The notes: generated from the letters alone by a model not told the origin. Shown: positions 8,334 through 17,321, counted from the stretch's first letter. The stretch is 55,593 bases of DNA from Acidovorax sp. CF316 (GCF_000276605.1 NZ_AKJX01000163.1:1-55593), one strand, 5' to 3'. Program-made: numbers and translations.

Positions 8334-8930
8334 ATGCCCACCCGCCTCACATTGCACACCGAAGCCTCCGCCCCCGAGGGCAGCCGCCCCTTCGTGGCGC
8401 GGGCCCTGGCCAACAACGGTTTTCTGCCCAACCTCATCGGCATCCTGGCCAACTCGCCCGAGGCGCTGGAGACCTACCTCAGCGTCGCCAGGATCAATGC
8501 GCGCGGCACGCTCACGCTGGCCGAGCGCGAGGTGGTGCAGATCACCGCGGCGCGCATCCACGGCTGCGACTTCTGCGTGGCCGGGCACACGGCCGTGGCG
8601 CTCAAGCAGGCGGGGCTTGCGGTGGAGCAGGTGCAGGCCCTGCAGGCCGGCCAGGCCACCGGCGACGCCCGCCTCGATGCCGTGCGTGTTTTCGCCGAAG
8701 CCGTGATCGCCAAGCGCGGCGCGGTGCCCGACGCCGCGCTCGCCGCCTTCCTGGGCGCGGGCGGCTGCACGCAGCAGCAGGCGCTGGAAGTGGTGCTGGG
8801 CGTCAGCCTGGCCACCCTGTGCAACTTTGCCAACAGCCTGGCGCAAAGCCCCGTCAACCCCCAGCTGCAGCCCTACCTGCCTGGCAACCTGCAGGCCCCC
8901 AGCACACAGGTGGCACCCCATGCTGCATGA
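8334..8930 (+). CDS. AhpD-like carboxymuconolactone decarboxylase family protein
   Basis: A 198-residue helical protein with the CxxCxxxH redox motif (C78, C81, H85, in 'GCDFCVAGH') preceded by the glutamate of 'EREVVQITAARIHG', as in AhpD alkylhydroperoxidases. Expected role: cysteine-based peroxide or thiol chemistry in the cytoplasm. The ATG at 8334 fixes the N-terminus; the frame is open upstream. The stop overlaps the next gene by 11 bp, so it belongs to the flavoprotein/ABC operon. An AhpD-like protein beside an ACAD-like flavoprotein and a NitT/TauT transporter suggests oxidative breakdown of an imported compound. Confidence 0.85.
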   Translation: MPTRLTLHTEASAPEGSRPFVARALANNGFLPNLIGILANSPEALETYLSVARINARGTLTLAEREVVQITAARIHGCDFCVAGHTAVALKQAGLAVEQVQALQAGQATGDARLDAVRVFAEAVIAKRGAVPDAALAAFLGAGGCTQQQALEVVLGVSLATLCNFANSLAQSPVNPQLQPYLPGNLQAPSTQVAPHAA

Positions 8931-10035
8931 GGCACACAGCGCCTGGTTTGCCGACAACGCGCAGGCCCTGGACGAGGACAGCACCCTGGCAGCCGAAGTC
9001 GTGCCGCGCCTGGCCAGGGCCGGGGCGTTTGGGGCCGATGGCCAGGGCGGGCCGCTGTGGGACGCCGTCGAGTCGATTGCCAAGGTGGCTGGCCACTCGC
9101 TGACGGCGGCCTTCGCCTTCTGGGGCCACCGCGCGTTCATCGAGTACCTGCTGCAATCGCCCAATGCAGCACTGCGCAAGCGCTGGCTGCCGGCGCTCAT
9201 CGCGGGTGAGCACGCGGGCGCTACCGGCCTGTCCAACGCCATGAAATACCTGGGCGGCATCGAGTCGCTGGGCATCCAGGCGACGGCCACGGCCGGTGGC
9301 TGGCTGCTCGACGGCAGCGTGCCCTGGTGCACCAACCTGCGGCCCGAGGGCTTCGTGGCGGCGGCGGTGGTGGCCCGCAGCGATGGGCCGCCGCTGGTCA
9401 CGGCGCTGCCCTCGGGCCGGGCTGGTCTGGTGCGCAGCGCCGACCTGGACCTGATCGCCCTGCGCGGCAGCAACACGGCGTCGCTGGCCATCACGGCGGT
9501 GGAGGTCTCGCCCGACGACCTGCTGCACGACAATGCCAACGTCTTCCTGCCGCGCGTGCGCCCGGCCTTCCTGGGGCTGCAATGCGGGCTGTCCATCGGC
9601 CTGGCGCGCGCCGCGCTGGCCACGGCAGCCCAGGCGGCCGGCGGGGGCCGTGCCGGGCGCAGCGTGCTCGACGAGCCGCTGCAAACCCTGCGCGCGCGAC
9701 TCGATGCCAGCGTGGCCGCGCTGCGCGAGGGCCTGGCCAGCGGGCGCTTTCTGGATCACCCGGCGCTGCTGTTCCAGCTGCGGCTGGACCTGGCCGACAC
9801 TGTGCAGCAGGCGGTGCAGCTCGAGCTGCAGGCCAGCGGCGGGCGGGCCTACCACCGCGACCTGGCGCTGAGCTTCGCGCGCCACTGGCGCGAGGCGGCC
9901 TTCATCCCCATCGTCACGCCCAGCGTCACGCAGCTGCGCGGCGAGCTGGCGCGGCGGGCGCAGCAGCAGCAACAGGCCGATGCCGCAGCCACTCCTGCAA
10001 CGCTGCCCCAGGCCTTTGCGGCCACTGCGGCGTGA
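8920..10035 (+). CDS. acyl-CoA dehydrogenase-like flavoprotein
   Basis: A 371-residue protein of the acyl-CoA dehydrogenase fold: helical N-domain, central barrel ('GATGLSNAMKYLGGIE', 'LDGSVPWCTN') and C-terminal helical domain ('QASGGRAYHRDLALSFARHW'). I cannot place a catalytic glutamate with confidence, and the neighbours point to a monooxygenase-type relative (compare SfnB/DszC-type enzymes of sulfur scavenging) rather than beta-oxidation; this is inference. It starts inside the AhpD-like gene (11-bp overlap) and its TGA overlaps the GTG of the ATPase gene. Confidence 0.8.
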   Translation: MLHEAHSAWFADNAQALDEDSTLAAEVVPRLARAGAFGADGQGGPLWDAVESIAKVAGHSLTAAFAFWGHRAFIEYLLQSPNAALRKRWLPALIAGEHAGATGLSNAMKYLGGIESLGIQATATAGGWLLDGSVPWCTNLRPEGFVAAAVVARSDGPPLVTALPSGRAGLVRSADLDLIALRGSNTASLAITAVEVSPDDLLHDNANVFLPRVRPAFLGLQCGLSIGLARAALATAAQAAGGGRAGRSVLDEPLQTLRARLDASVAALREGLASGRFLDHPALLFQLRLDLADTVQQAVQLELQASGGRAYHRDLALSFARHWREAAFIPIVTPSVTQLRGELARRAQQQQQADAAATPATLPQAFAATAA

Positions 10036-10856
10036 CCGGGACCACTGCCACCGCCGTGGACACGCCCGTGGTGCAGGCCCAGGGCCTGGGCTTTCGCTAC
10101 GCGCAGGCCCTGGGCGAAGCGGTCTTTTCCGACGTGTCGCTGTCCGTGGGGCAGCGCGAAATCGTCTGCCTGCTGGGCGGCAGCGGCTGCGGCAAGTCGA
10201 CCCTGCTGCGCGTGCTGGCCCGGCTGGAGGCGCCTGCGGACGCGGCTCACACCACCGGCGAGCTGCACTTCATGGGCGCGCCGCATCTGCGCCCGCACCC
10301 ACGTGCGGCGCTGGTCTTCCAGCAGCCGGCCCTGCTGCCCTGGCTCAACGCAGAGCGCAACGTGGGCTTTGGCCTCGACTTCGCGCACCAGAGTGCCATC
10401 ACCCGCAGCGCCCTGCGCCAGCGGGTGGACGAGGCGCTGGCCGCCGTGGGGCTGCAGGGCCAGGGTCGGCTGTTCCCGGCGCAGCTGTCGGGCGGCATGG
10501 CGCAGCGCGTGGCGCTGGCCCGGGCCCTGGTGCGCGAGCCGGTGCTGCTGCTGGCCGACGAACCTTTTTCCGCGCTGGACGCGATCACCCGGGCCGAGAT
10601 GCAGCAACTGCTGGTGGACCTGGTGCACCGCTGGCAGACCGCCGCGCTGCTGGTCACGCACGACATCGACGAAGCCCTGCTGGTGGGCGACCGCATCGTG
10701 CTCATGGGCGCGCGGCCCGGCCGCATCGTGCGCGAGTGGCGGGTGGACATCGCCCGGCCGCGCAGGGCCGATTCGCCCGAGGCCGGCGCCCTGCGGCTGC
10801 AGATCCTGGGCGCGCTGCACGCTGCCCGGCAGGCCGACCCCACCCCCTCACCCTGA
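10032..10856 (+). CDS. NitT/TauT-type ABC transporter ATP-binding protein
   Basis: A 274-residue ABC ATPase with Walker A 'GGSGCGKST' (residues 49-57), signature 'LSGGMAQRVALARAL' (~152-166), Walker B 'LLLADEP' (~172-178) and the switch histidine in 'LLVTHDIDEAL'. The class resembles SsuB/TauB/NrtD. The GTG start at 10032 overlaps the preceding stop (GTGA), indicating translational coupling. It energises the permease encoded at 12146. Confidence 0.92.
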   Translation: MTGTTATAVDTPVVQAQGLGFRYAQALGEAVFSDVSLSVGQREIVCLLGGSGCGKSTLLRVLARLEAPADAAHTTGELHFMGAPHLRPHPRAALVFQQPALLPWLNAERNVGFGLDFAHQSAITRSALRQRVDEALAAVGLQGQGRLFPAQLSGGMAQRVALARALVREPVLLLADEPFSALDAITRAEMQQLLVDLVHRWQTAALLVTHDIDEALLVGDRIVLMGARPGRIVREWRVDIARPRRADSPEAGALRLQILGALHAARQADPTPSP

Positions 10857-10889
10857 ACGAACGAACCACCCTTGAAAGAGCCGATCACT

Positions 10890-12140
10890 ATGACCGAGAG
10901 CACCACCGCGCGACCGCCCGCAGCCCCGCACATCTGTGCATCGAGCCACTGCGACTGCGGCCTGACGCGCCGCGACATGCTGCGCCTGGGCGCCCTGGCC
11001 ACCAGCGGCATCGCCGCGCCGCTGCTGTTCGCCAACGATGCGCGCGCCCAGGCCTTCAAGGGCGACGACCAGCCTGTGAAGATCGGCTACCTGCCCATCA
11101 CCGATGCCACGCCGCTGCTGGTGGCCCACGGCCGGGGCCTGTTCGAGAAGCAGGGCCTCAAGGCCGAGGCGCCCCGGCTCTTTCGCTCGTGGGCGCAGAT
11201 CGTCGAGGCCTTCGTCTCGGGCCAGGTCAACGTCATCCACCTGCTCACGCCCGCCACGCTGTGGGTGCGCTACGGCTCCAAGTTCCCGGCCAAGATCGTG
11301 GCCTGGAACCACATCAACGGCTCCGCGCTCACGGTGCTGCCGGAGGTGAACAGCATCGCCGAGCTGGGCGGCAAGACGGTGGCGGTGCCGTTCTGGTACT
11401 CGGTGCACAACATCCTGCTGCAAGACGTGCTGCGCAAGGAAGGGCTCACGGCCGTGACGCGTGCGCGCGAAGCCGCCATAGGCCCCAAGGAGGTGAACCT
11501 GGTTGTGCTGGCCCCGGCGGAAATGGTCTCGGCCCTGGCCTCCAAGGCCATTGCCGGCTTCATCGTGGCCGAGCCTTTCAACGCCGCCGCCGAGCTGGCT
11601 GGCGTGGGCAAGATCCTGCGCTTCTCCGGTGATGTGTGGAAGGACCACGCCTGCTGCGTCACCTTCCTGGCCGAGCGCGACCTGGCCGAGCGGCCCGAGT
11701 GGTCGCAGCGCGTCACCAACGCCATCGTGCAAGGGCAGCTGTGGACGCGCGACAACCGGCTGGAGACCGCGTCGCTGCTGTCCAGCACAGGCGAGCGCCG
11801 CTACACGCCGCACCCGGCGCGCACGCTGGCCAAGGTGCTGGCCGCCACCGACTATGCCGACTACGAGGCCAAGGGCATCGTGCGCAACAAGGGCTGGCAC
11901 CAGCGGCGCATCGACTTCCAGCCGTACCCCTACGCCTCGTACACCGAGCAGCTCGTGCGCTCCATCAAGGCCACCAAGGTCGAGGGCGACACCAGCTTCC
12001 TCGACAGGCTCGACCCGAAGTTCGTCGCGCAGGACCTGGTGGACACGCGCTTCGTGCGCAAGGCCATCGACAGCGTGGGTGGGCCCGGCGTGTTCGGCGT
12101 GCCGGCCGACTACACGCGACGCGAAACCCTGATCGCCTGA
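10890..12140 (+). CDS. NitT/TauT-type ABC substrate-binding protein, Tat signal
   Basis: A 416-residue protein of the NrtA/CmpA/SsuA-like class ('VKIGYLPITDATPLLVAHGR', 'PAKIVAWNHINGSALTVLP'). The N-terminus has a twin-arginine motif (TRRDML, R27-R28), a hydrophobic stretch and an ARA cleavage site near residue 53, so it is probably exported folded by Tat. A short cysteine/histidine run (CASSHCDC, residues 17-24) precedes the twin arginine. The ATG at 10890 was preferred over the TTG at 10872 because GAAAGAG at 10874-10880 is correctly placed. The ligand is likely a small anion, nitrile or sulfonate; it cannot be read here. Confidence 0.88.
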   Translation: MTESTTARPPAAPHICASSHCDCGLTRRDMLRLGALATSGIAAPLLFANDARAQAFKGDDQPVKIGYLPITDATPLLVAHGRGLFEKQGLKAEAPRLFRSWAQIVEAFVSGQVNVIHLLTPATLWVRYGSKFPAKIVAWNHINGSALTVLPEVNSIAELGGKTVAVPFWYSVHNILLQDVLRKEGLTAVTRAREAAIGPKEVNLVVLAPAEMVSALASKAIAGFIVAEPFNAAAELAGVGKILRFSGDVWKDHACCVTFLAERDLAERPEWSQRVTNAIVQGQLWTRDNRLETASLLSSTGERRYTPHPARTLAKVLAATDYADYEAKGIVRNKGWHQRRIDFQPYPYASYTEQLVRSIKATKVEGDTSFLDRLDPKFVAQDLVDTRFVRKAIDSVGGPGVFGVPADYTRRETLIA

Positions 12141-12145
12141 GCGCC

Positions 12146-12901
12146 GTGGAGGCCCGCCTGCGCAGGTTCGTGCTGCCCCAGGTCGGCATCGCGCTGGTCG
12201 CGGTGCTGTGGTGGGTGGGCAGCCTGCTGCTGACCCGGCGCACTCCCATCGCCGCCGCCTTCGCGCCGCTGCCCTCGCTGGAGGCGCTGTGGCACCTGGT
12301 GACCGGCCCCGACATCTGGCACCACGCATGGCTGAGCCTGAAGCGCGTGGCCGTGGGCCTGCTGCTGGCCGTGGCGGTGGGCGTGCCCCTGGGCATCCTC
12401 ACCGGGGTGTGGCGGCTGTTCGCGCAGGCCACCACGCCGGTGTTCCAGTTCCTGCGCATGATCTCGCCGCTGTCGTGGATGCCCATCGCCGTCATGGTAC
12501 TGGGTGTGGGCGATGCGCCGGTGTACTTCCTGCTCGCCTTCGCCGCCGTGTGGCCGATCTTGCTGAACACCTCGGCAGGCGTGGCCCAGCTCGACCCGCA
12601 CTGGCTGCTGCTGGCCCGCAGCGTCTGCGCCACCCGGCGCGAAACGGTGCTGCGCGTCATCCTGCCCGGCATCACCGCGCACATCCTGACCGGCGTGCGC
12701 ACTGCCATCGGCATCCTGTGGATCGTGCTCGTGCCTGCCGAAATGCTCGGCGTCTCCGCCGGCCTGGGCTATTTCATCCTGGACACGCGCGACCGCCTGG
12801 CGTACTCGGAGCTCATGGCCGCCATCGTGCTGATCGGCGCCCTTGGCTACCTGCTGGACCACTGCGCGCGCTGGCTGCATGCGCGGTGGCTGCACGCCTG
12901 A
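12146..12901 (+). CDS. NitT/TauT-type ABC transporter permease
   Basis: A 251-residue membrane protein with about six transmembrane segments and the BPD_transp_1 EAA-type loop ('LDPHWLLLARSVCATRRETV', ~151-170). The GTG start at 12146 is 5 bp after the binding-protein stop. With the ATPase and binding protein it completes a three-gene importer. It ends 1 bp before the convergent NrtR-like gene, with no visible terminator between them. Confidence 0.9.
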   Translation: MEARLRRFVLPQVGIALVAVLWWVGSLLLTRRTPIAAAFAPLPSLEALWHLVTGPDIWHHAWLSLKRVAVGLLLAVAVGVPLGILTGVWRLFAQATTPVFQFLRMISPLSWMPIAVMVLGVGDAPVYFLLAFAAVWPILLNTSAGVAQLDPHWLLLARSVCATRRETVLRVILPGITAHILTGVRTAIGILWIVLVPAEMLGVSAGLGYFILDTRDRLAYSELMAAIVLIGALGYLLDHCARWLHARWLHA

Positions 12902-12902
12902 T

Positions 12903-13598
12903 TCAGGAGTTGATGCCGCGCTGCACCACCGACAGCGCGCGCCGGTAGGCATCGCGCAGGCGGTAGAGCTGCGCCGGCCGGTGCGCTCCACCGGTCTCCT
13001 GCGCGCCCGCGATGGGTTCGAGCATGTCCAGCTCGTCGATCTTGCGCCGAAAGCTCACCTTGTTGATGGGTTCGCCCAGCACCGCCTCGTACACCGCCTG
13101 CAGGCGCGGCAAGGTGATGCGCTCGCCGCACAGGTAGACCGGCAGCGACGAGTACTGGCTCTTGGCGCGCACGCGCTCCACCGCCAGCGTGACGATCTCC
13201 CGGTGGTCGAAGGGCAGGGCTGGCAGTGCGGCCACCGGCGCCAGGGTGAGCCCCTCGCGGTCGGCGGGCAGCAGCTCTGCCGGCACCAGCGCGTAGTAGA
13301 CGACGGAGACCGACCAGCCGCGCGGATCCCGGTCGGCGCCGGAGTAGGTGGCCAGTTGTTCGAGGTAGGGGCTCACGATGCCGGTCTTGTCGCGCAGCAC
13401 GCGCGCCGCCGCATGCCAGGCTGTGTTGTCCTCCTGCGCGTGGATATAGCCGCCCGGCAGGGCCAGTGCGCCGGCAAAAGGCGGGTTCTTGCGTTCGAGC
13501 AGCACGACGTGCAGGGCATCGTCCTGGAGCGCCATGAGCACCACGTCCACGGTGCAGATGACGGGCGGGAACAAGGTTTCTGCAGGGGTCTTGGGCAT
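12903..13598 (-). CDS. NrtR-like Nudix-domain transcriptional regulator
   Basis: A 231-residue protein: Nudix-type domain (~12-150) plus C-terminal winged helix (~155-228, 'INKVSFRRKIDELDML'), the NrtR layout. The Nudix box is degenerate: 'GGYIHAQED' is present, but the REUXEE stretch reads R-V-L-R-D-K, so catalytic glutamates are missing, as expected for a regulator that senses ADP-ribose-type ligands rather than hydrolysing them. It is divergent from an ADP-ribosylglycohydrolase gene across a perfect GACTTAGT/ACTAAGTC repeat, a layout in line with control of NAD/ADP-ribose metabolism. Confidence 0.88.
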   Translation of the reverse strand: MPKTPAETLFPPVICTVDVVLMALQDDALHVVLLERKNPPFAGALALPGGYIHAQEDNTAWHAAARVLRDKTGIVSPYLEQLATYSGADRDPRGWSVSVVYYALVPAELLPADREGLTLAPVAALPALPFDHREIVTLAVERVRAKSQYSSLPVYLCGERITLPRLQAVYEAVLGEPINKVSFRRKIDELDMLEPIAGAQETGGAHRPAQLYRLRDAYRRALSVVQRGINS

Positions 13599-13621
13599 GG
13601 CGTTCTCCGTGGCGGTGGCTT

Positions 13622-13671
13622 GACTTAGTATTTTAATGAAACTATCATAAGTTTACCAATTAAACTAAGTC
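13622..13671. promoter_or_regulatory. inverted repeat operator between NrtR-like and ADP-ribosylglycohydrolase genes
   Basis: GACTTAGT (13622-13629) and ACTAAGTC (13664-13671) are perfect inverted arms, extended inward by AT-rich sequence (TTTTAAT and ATTAA). They lie between the two divergent genes; the right arm ends just before the GGAGG (13672-13676) ribosome binding site of the gene at 13681. Likely the NrtR-like operator. Confidence 0.65.
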
Positions 13672-13680
13672 GGAGGACCC

Positions 13681-14634
13681 ATGGCAGCCCATTTCAACAA
13701 GGACCTGGAAGGCCGCTACCGCGGCTGTTTCGTCGGCCTGGCCTGCGGCGATGCCGTGGGCACCACGCTGGAGTTCCGCCCGCGTGGCAGCTTCGAACCC
13801 ATCGCCGACATGGTGGGCGGGGGGCCGTTTGGCCTGGCGCCGGGCCAGTGGACGGACGATACCTCCATGGCCATCTGCCTGGGGCAGAGCCTGCTGCACC
13901 GCGGCGGCTTCGATGCCGAAGACCAGATGAACCGCTATGTGCACTGGTGGCGCCGGGGCGATCCCAGCCCGACCGGCACCTGCTTCGACATCGGCATCAC
14001 CGTGCGCGATGCGCTGTCGCGCTTCATGGCCAACGGCGAGCCGATGGCCGGCTCCACCGATCCCCAGACCGCCGGCAACGGCTCGCTGATGCGGCTGGCG
14101 CCCGTCGTGCTGCGCTACTTTCCCGACATGCAGGCGGTTGTGCGCCAGGCGCGGCTCAGCTCGCAGACCACGCACGGCGCGGCCGAGGCCGTGGAGTGCT
14201 GCAGCGTGCTGGCGCAGGTGATTGCCCATGCGCTCCAGGGAGATCCGTCGCGGGGCCCGGCCGGCCGCCGGGAGGTGCTGTCCGTGGCGCAGGCGGGCCT
14301 GGCCTGCCCGACTGTGCAGACCATTACGGCAGGCGCCTACCTGGGCAAGCCGCGCGAGGCGATCCGGGGCAGCGGCTACTGCGTGGCCTCGCTGGAGGCG
14401 GCCCTGTGGTGCTTTGCCACCACCGGCTCGTTTGCCGATGCCGTGCTGGCCGCCGCCAACCTGGGCGACGACGCCGACACCACGGCCGCCATCACCGGGC
14501 AGGTGGCGGGGGCTTTCTACGGCATCGAGGGCATTCCCGCGCACTGGCGCGCCATGCTGTTCATGGGCCAGGAGATCGGCGAGATGGCGGCGGCCCTGCT
14601 GCACCGGGCCCGCACGCGCGCCGTGCCGGGATAA
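13681..14634 (+). CDS. ADP-ribosylglycohydrolase family protein (DraG/ARH-like)
   Basis: A 317-residue protein with both metal-binding signatures of the family: 'GQWTDDTSM' (T58, D59, D60) and 'NLGDDADTTA' (D263, D264, D266), plus 'GDAVGTTLEF' and 'NGSLMRLAPV'. It should remove ADP-ribose from a protein or small molecule, using two Mg ions. GGAGG at 13672-13676 sets the ATG. No ADP-ribosyltransferase is seen in the window, so the substrate is open. The neighbouring NrtR-like regulator suggests linkage to NAD turnover. Confidence 0.92.
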   Translation: MAAHFNKDLEGRYRGCFVGLACGDAVGTTLEFRPRGSFEPIADMVGGGPFGLAPGQWTDDTSMAICLGQSLLHRGGFDAEDQMNRYVHWWRRGDPSPTGTCFDIGITVRDALSRFMANGEPMAGSTDPQTAGNGSLMRLAPVVLRYFPDMQAVVRQARLSSQTTHGAAEAVECCSVLAQVIAHALQGDPSRGPAGRREVLSVAQAGLACPTVQTITAGAYLGKPREAIRGSGYCVASLEAALWCFATTGSFADAVLAAANLGDDADTTAAITGQVAGAFYGIEGIPAHWRAMLFMGQEIGEMAAALLHRARTRAVPG

Positions 14635-14796
14635 GAGGCCACGCCTGCCTGCTTTTCCGTCCATCGCCCGCGCGGCGCCCGGGTACGCTTGAGATGGGGG
14701 CCAACGCATGCCCCCGGCGGCCTGCAAGAGGCTGTTTTTGCGGCGTGTTTTTTATTTTTGTCCTTGTTTCCTGTCTATTTTTTTTGGATGTGTCCC

Positions 14797-15948
14797 ATGC
14801 GGTATCTCGCTGTTTTATTGCTGGCTGCGGTGACCCCGTTCGCTCAGGCTGCCAACTTCGTCTCGCTCCACCAGTCGGCGCTCAAGATAGCCCTGCCTCC
14901 GGCAGCCGGCTCCTACAACTACAAGTTCGATACCAGGATCGGCTTCAAGCAGCAGTACGCGCCGACAGGTGTCACGGGCTGCGCCATTGGCTACGCCACG
15001 GGCGGTTGTGCCTTTCCGGGCGGTGGCTCCCTGGCTCTGCCCGAGTTCACCGGCTACCAGCTGCAGAACAAGGAATTCAAGATCTTCATCCCCGCGGGCA
15101 CGCGCTCGTTCATGTTCTCGGGCTATGCGCCCCAGCGTACGCAATCGGCCTTTGCGCTGCGCTATGGCTCGGCACCGGTGCGCGAGGCGGCCCTGAGTGG
15201 CGCGGAGTACCAGGCCGCGCAGACCAGTGAGCGCATCGACAGCGCGTTCTCGCGCCTGGTCAACGAGCGCAGTGAACAACTCGTGGTGCACGACGGGGGC
15301 GGCACCCTGCGCTTCGTGGGCGGCCAGCTCGACGCCAAGCGGGGCAGCACCAAGGAAGGCAACTGGCTCTACGTGCGCCAGCTCAGCGGCAGCCCGCTGT
15401 ACGACGTGCAGGGCGCCATCGACCTGGACATGGCCCAGTATGCGGCCGGGTACGCCAAGATCGTCTGGACCACCAGCGCCTACCCCGACCCGGTGGACGC
15501 ACCGAGCGCGGGCGGCGGTACCGGCACGGTCACCCCGCAAGACAATGCGACGACCCTGCCGGTCCCGGCCACGGTGTCCACCTCGGTGGTGTCCGCTGCC
15601 GGCCAGCCGCTGCGGCTCGATATCACCCTGGCGCAGGCGACATCCGACGTGGCTGCCAGCCCGAAGATCAGCACCTGGGTTGCGGCACTCATTCCGGCCA
15701 ACGGCCAGTCGTTCCAGGCGGATACCTGGTTCTTCCGCCTGGCCAACGGCAGCTGGGCCAGCCAGGTGCCGGCGGACCTGGAGGGCATCGCCTTCGCCAG
15801 CCAGGTGGCCAACGCCGCCAGCCTCAAGTTCACGCCCTCGCTGGACTTCACCGAGGCCGAGCTGCGCGCGTTCAACGTGCAGGTCCACTTCGGCTACAAG
15901 ACCGGCACCGGCAGCTTCGTGAGCAAGGGCAAGGTCTGGCCGCAGTGA
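14797..15948 (+). CDS. exported protein of unknown function
   Basis: About 383 residues with a clear signal peptide (MRYLAVLLLAAVTPFAQA, cut near residue 18). No family recognised. The mature part is beta-rich with many Gly/Ser/Thr. A proline/glycine/threonine-rich linker near residues 228-245 separates an N-terminal region with four cysteine-flanked glycine segments from a C-terminal region beginning 'ATTLPVPATVSTSVVS'. It is probably periplasmic or surface exposed. The upstream ATG at 14788 is an alternative start. The upstream ~160 bp is T-rich and holds no recognised element. Confidence 0.75.
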   Translation: MRYLAVLLLAAVTPFAQAANFVSLHQSALKIALPPAAGSYNYKFDTRIGFKQQYAPTGVTGCAIGYATGGCAFPGGGSLALPEFTGYQLQNKEFKIFIPAGTRSFMFSGYAPQRTQSAFALRYGSAPVREAALSGAEYQAAQTSERIDSAFSRLVNERSEQLVVHDGGGTLRFVGGQLDAKRGSTKEGNWLYVRQLSGSPLYDVQGAIDLDMAQYAAGYAKIVWTTSAYPDPVDAPSAGGGTGTVTPQDNATTLPVPATVSTSVVSAAGQPLRLDITLAQATSDVAASPKISTWVAALIPANGQSFQADTWFFRLANGSWASQVPADLEGIAFASQVANAASLKFTPSLDFTEAELRAFNVQVHFGYKTGTGSFVSKGKVWPQ

Positions 15949-16069
15949 GGGGTGTTCGCCGCTGAAGGGCGGGGCGGGTTTGTTTCGGCATGAGCTCATG
16001 CGAAATGCGGCGTTGGAAGAGAGCGGCCTGGCCGTTAAGCTGGCGCTTTGCCTCTTCGCCTGAGCCTGC

Positions 16070-17281
16070 ATGCCCCATCACTTCGACACCATCGTCATCG
16101 GCCTCGGGGCCGTAGGCTCCGCCACGCTGTACCAGCTGGCACGGCGTGGGGCCAGCGTGCTCGGGCTGGACCAGTTCCAGCCGCCGCACAGCCTGGGTTC
16201 CTCGCATGGCCAGACCCGCATCACGCGGCTGGCCGTGGGGGAGGGCGACGAATACGTGCCCCTGGTGCGCCGCTCGCACGAGATCTGGCACGAGCTGGAG
16301 GCCGCCACCGGCCAGTCCATCTACACGCGCACCCACGGCCTGGTGCTCGGGCCGCGCGATGGCGCGCCGCTGCACCAGGGGCGCCGCCTCGACTTCGTGC
16401 ACAACACCATCGAGATCGCGCGCCGCCATGGCATAGACCACGAGGTGCTGGACCATGCCGACCTGCGCCGGCGCTACCCGCAGTTCCAGCTCAACGACAA
16501 CGAGTTCGCCTACTGGGAGCGCGACGCCGGCTTCGTGCGGCCCGAGGCCGCCATCAGCGCCCAGCTGCAGCAGGCCCAGGTGCATGGCGCCACGGTGCAG
16601 ACAGGGGTTCGCGTGACCGGCCTCGCGCACGAAGGCGGACATGTGCGCGTGGAAACCACCCAAGGCAACTACAGCGCCGGGCAGGTGGTGCTGGCGGCCG
16701 GCCCGTGGCTCCCGGGCCTGCTGGGCCAAGAGCTGCGGCATGCCTGGGCGCCCCAACTGGCGGTGTACCGCCAGGTGATGTTCTGGTTCGACGTGGGGAC
16801 CGCCACGCCCGCCTTCGGGCCCGGCGCCTTCCCGGTCTTCATCTGGACCTTCCGCGATGGGCCGGACGATTCGATCTACGGCTTTCCCACCGCGGATGCA
16901 GAGGCGCCGGCCTTCAAGGTGGCCACCGCACAGTACCTTGAGACCACCACGCCCGATACGGTGGACAGGGTCGTGGCCGACGCCGAGCGGGATTCCATGC
17001 TCCAGCGCCATGTGCTGCCGCGCTTTCAGGCCCCAGGCGCCCGCTGCACGGACGCGCGGGCCTGCCTGTACACAGTGACCCCGGACCACGGCTTCGTCAT
17101 CGACCGCCTGCCCGGCTGGCCGGGCGTGCACGTGGCCTCGGCCTGTTCGGGCCATGGCTTCAAGCACTCGGCCGCTGTGGGGGAGGCCCTGGCGCAGCAG
17201 GTGCTCGACCTGCCGGAGCGCCTGGACCTTCGGCCCTTTGGGCACGCCTTGCGCGGCCTGGCGGGTGCGGGGCTTGCCTGA
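16070..17281 (+). CDS. SolA-like FAD-dependent amine oxidase (sarcosine/N-methyltryptophan oxidase family)
   Basis: A 403-residue protein with the dinucleotide-binding motif 'GLGAVGSATLYQLA' (residues 11-24) and the conserved 'CLYTVTPDHGFVID'. Its cysteine, C332, matches the residue that carries covalent FAD in monomeric sarcosine oxidase and SolA. It oxidises secondary N-methyl amines, giving formaldehyde and H2O2. Length fits the family (~370-400). It is a single gene without an obvious operon partner; the sulfur operon promoter begins 40 bp downstream. Confidence 0.9.
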   Translation: MPHHFDTIVIGLGAVGSATLYQLARRGASVLGLDQFQPPHSLGSSHGQTRITRLAVGEGDEYVPLVRRSHEIWHELEAATGQSIYTRTHGLVLGPRDGAPLHQGRRLDFVHNTIEIARRHGIDHEVLDHADLRRRYPQFQLNDNEFAYWERDAGFVRPEAAISAQLQQAQVHGATVQTGVRVTGLAHEGGHVRVETTQGNYSAGQVVLAAGPWLPGLLGQELRHAWAPQLAVYRQVMFWFDVGTATPAFGPGAFPVFIWTFRDGPDDSIYGFPTADAEAPAFKVATAQYLETTTPDTVDRVVADAERDSMLQRHVLPRFQAPGARCTDARACLYTVTPDHGFVIDRLPGWPGVHVASACSGHGFKHSAAVGEALAQQVLDLPERLDLRPFGHALRGLAGAGLA

Positions 17282-17321
17282 TCAATTCCAAGGATGTTTT
17301 GGTTTTATAGAAACCAATTTT

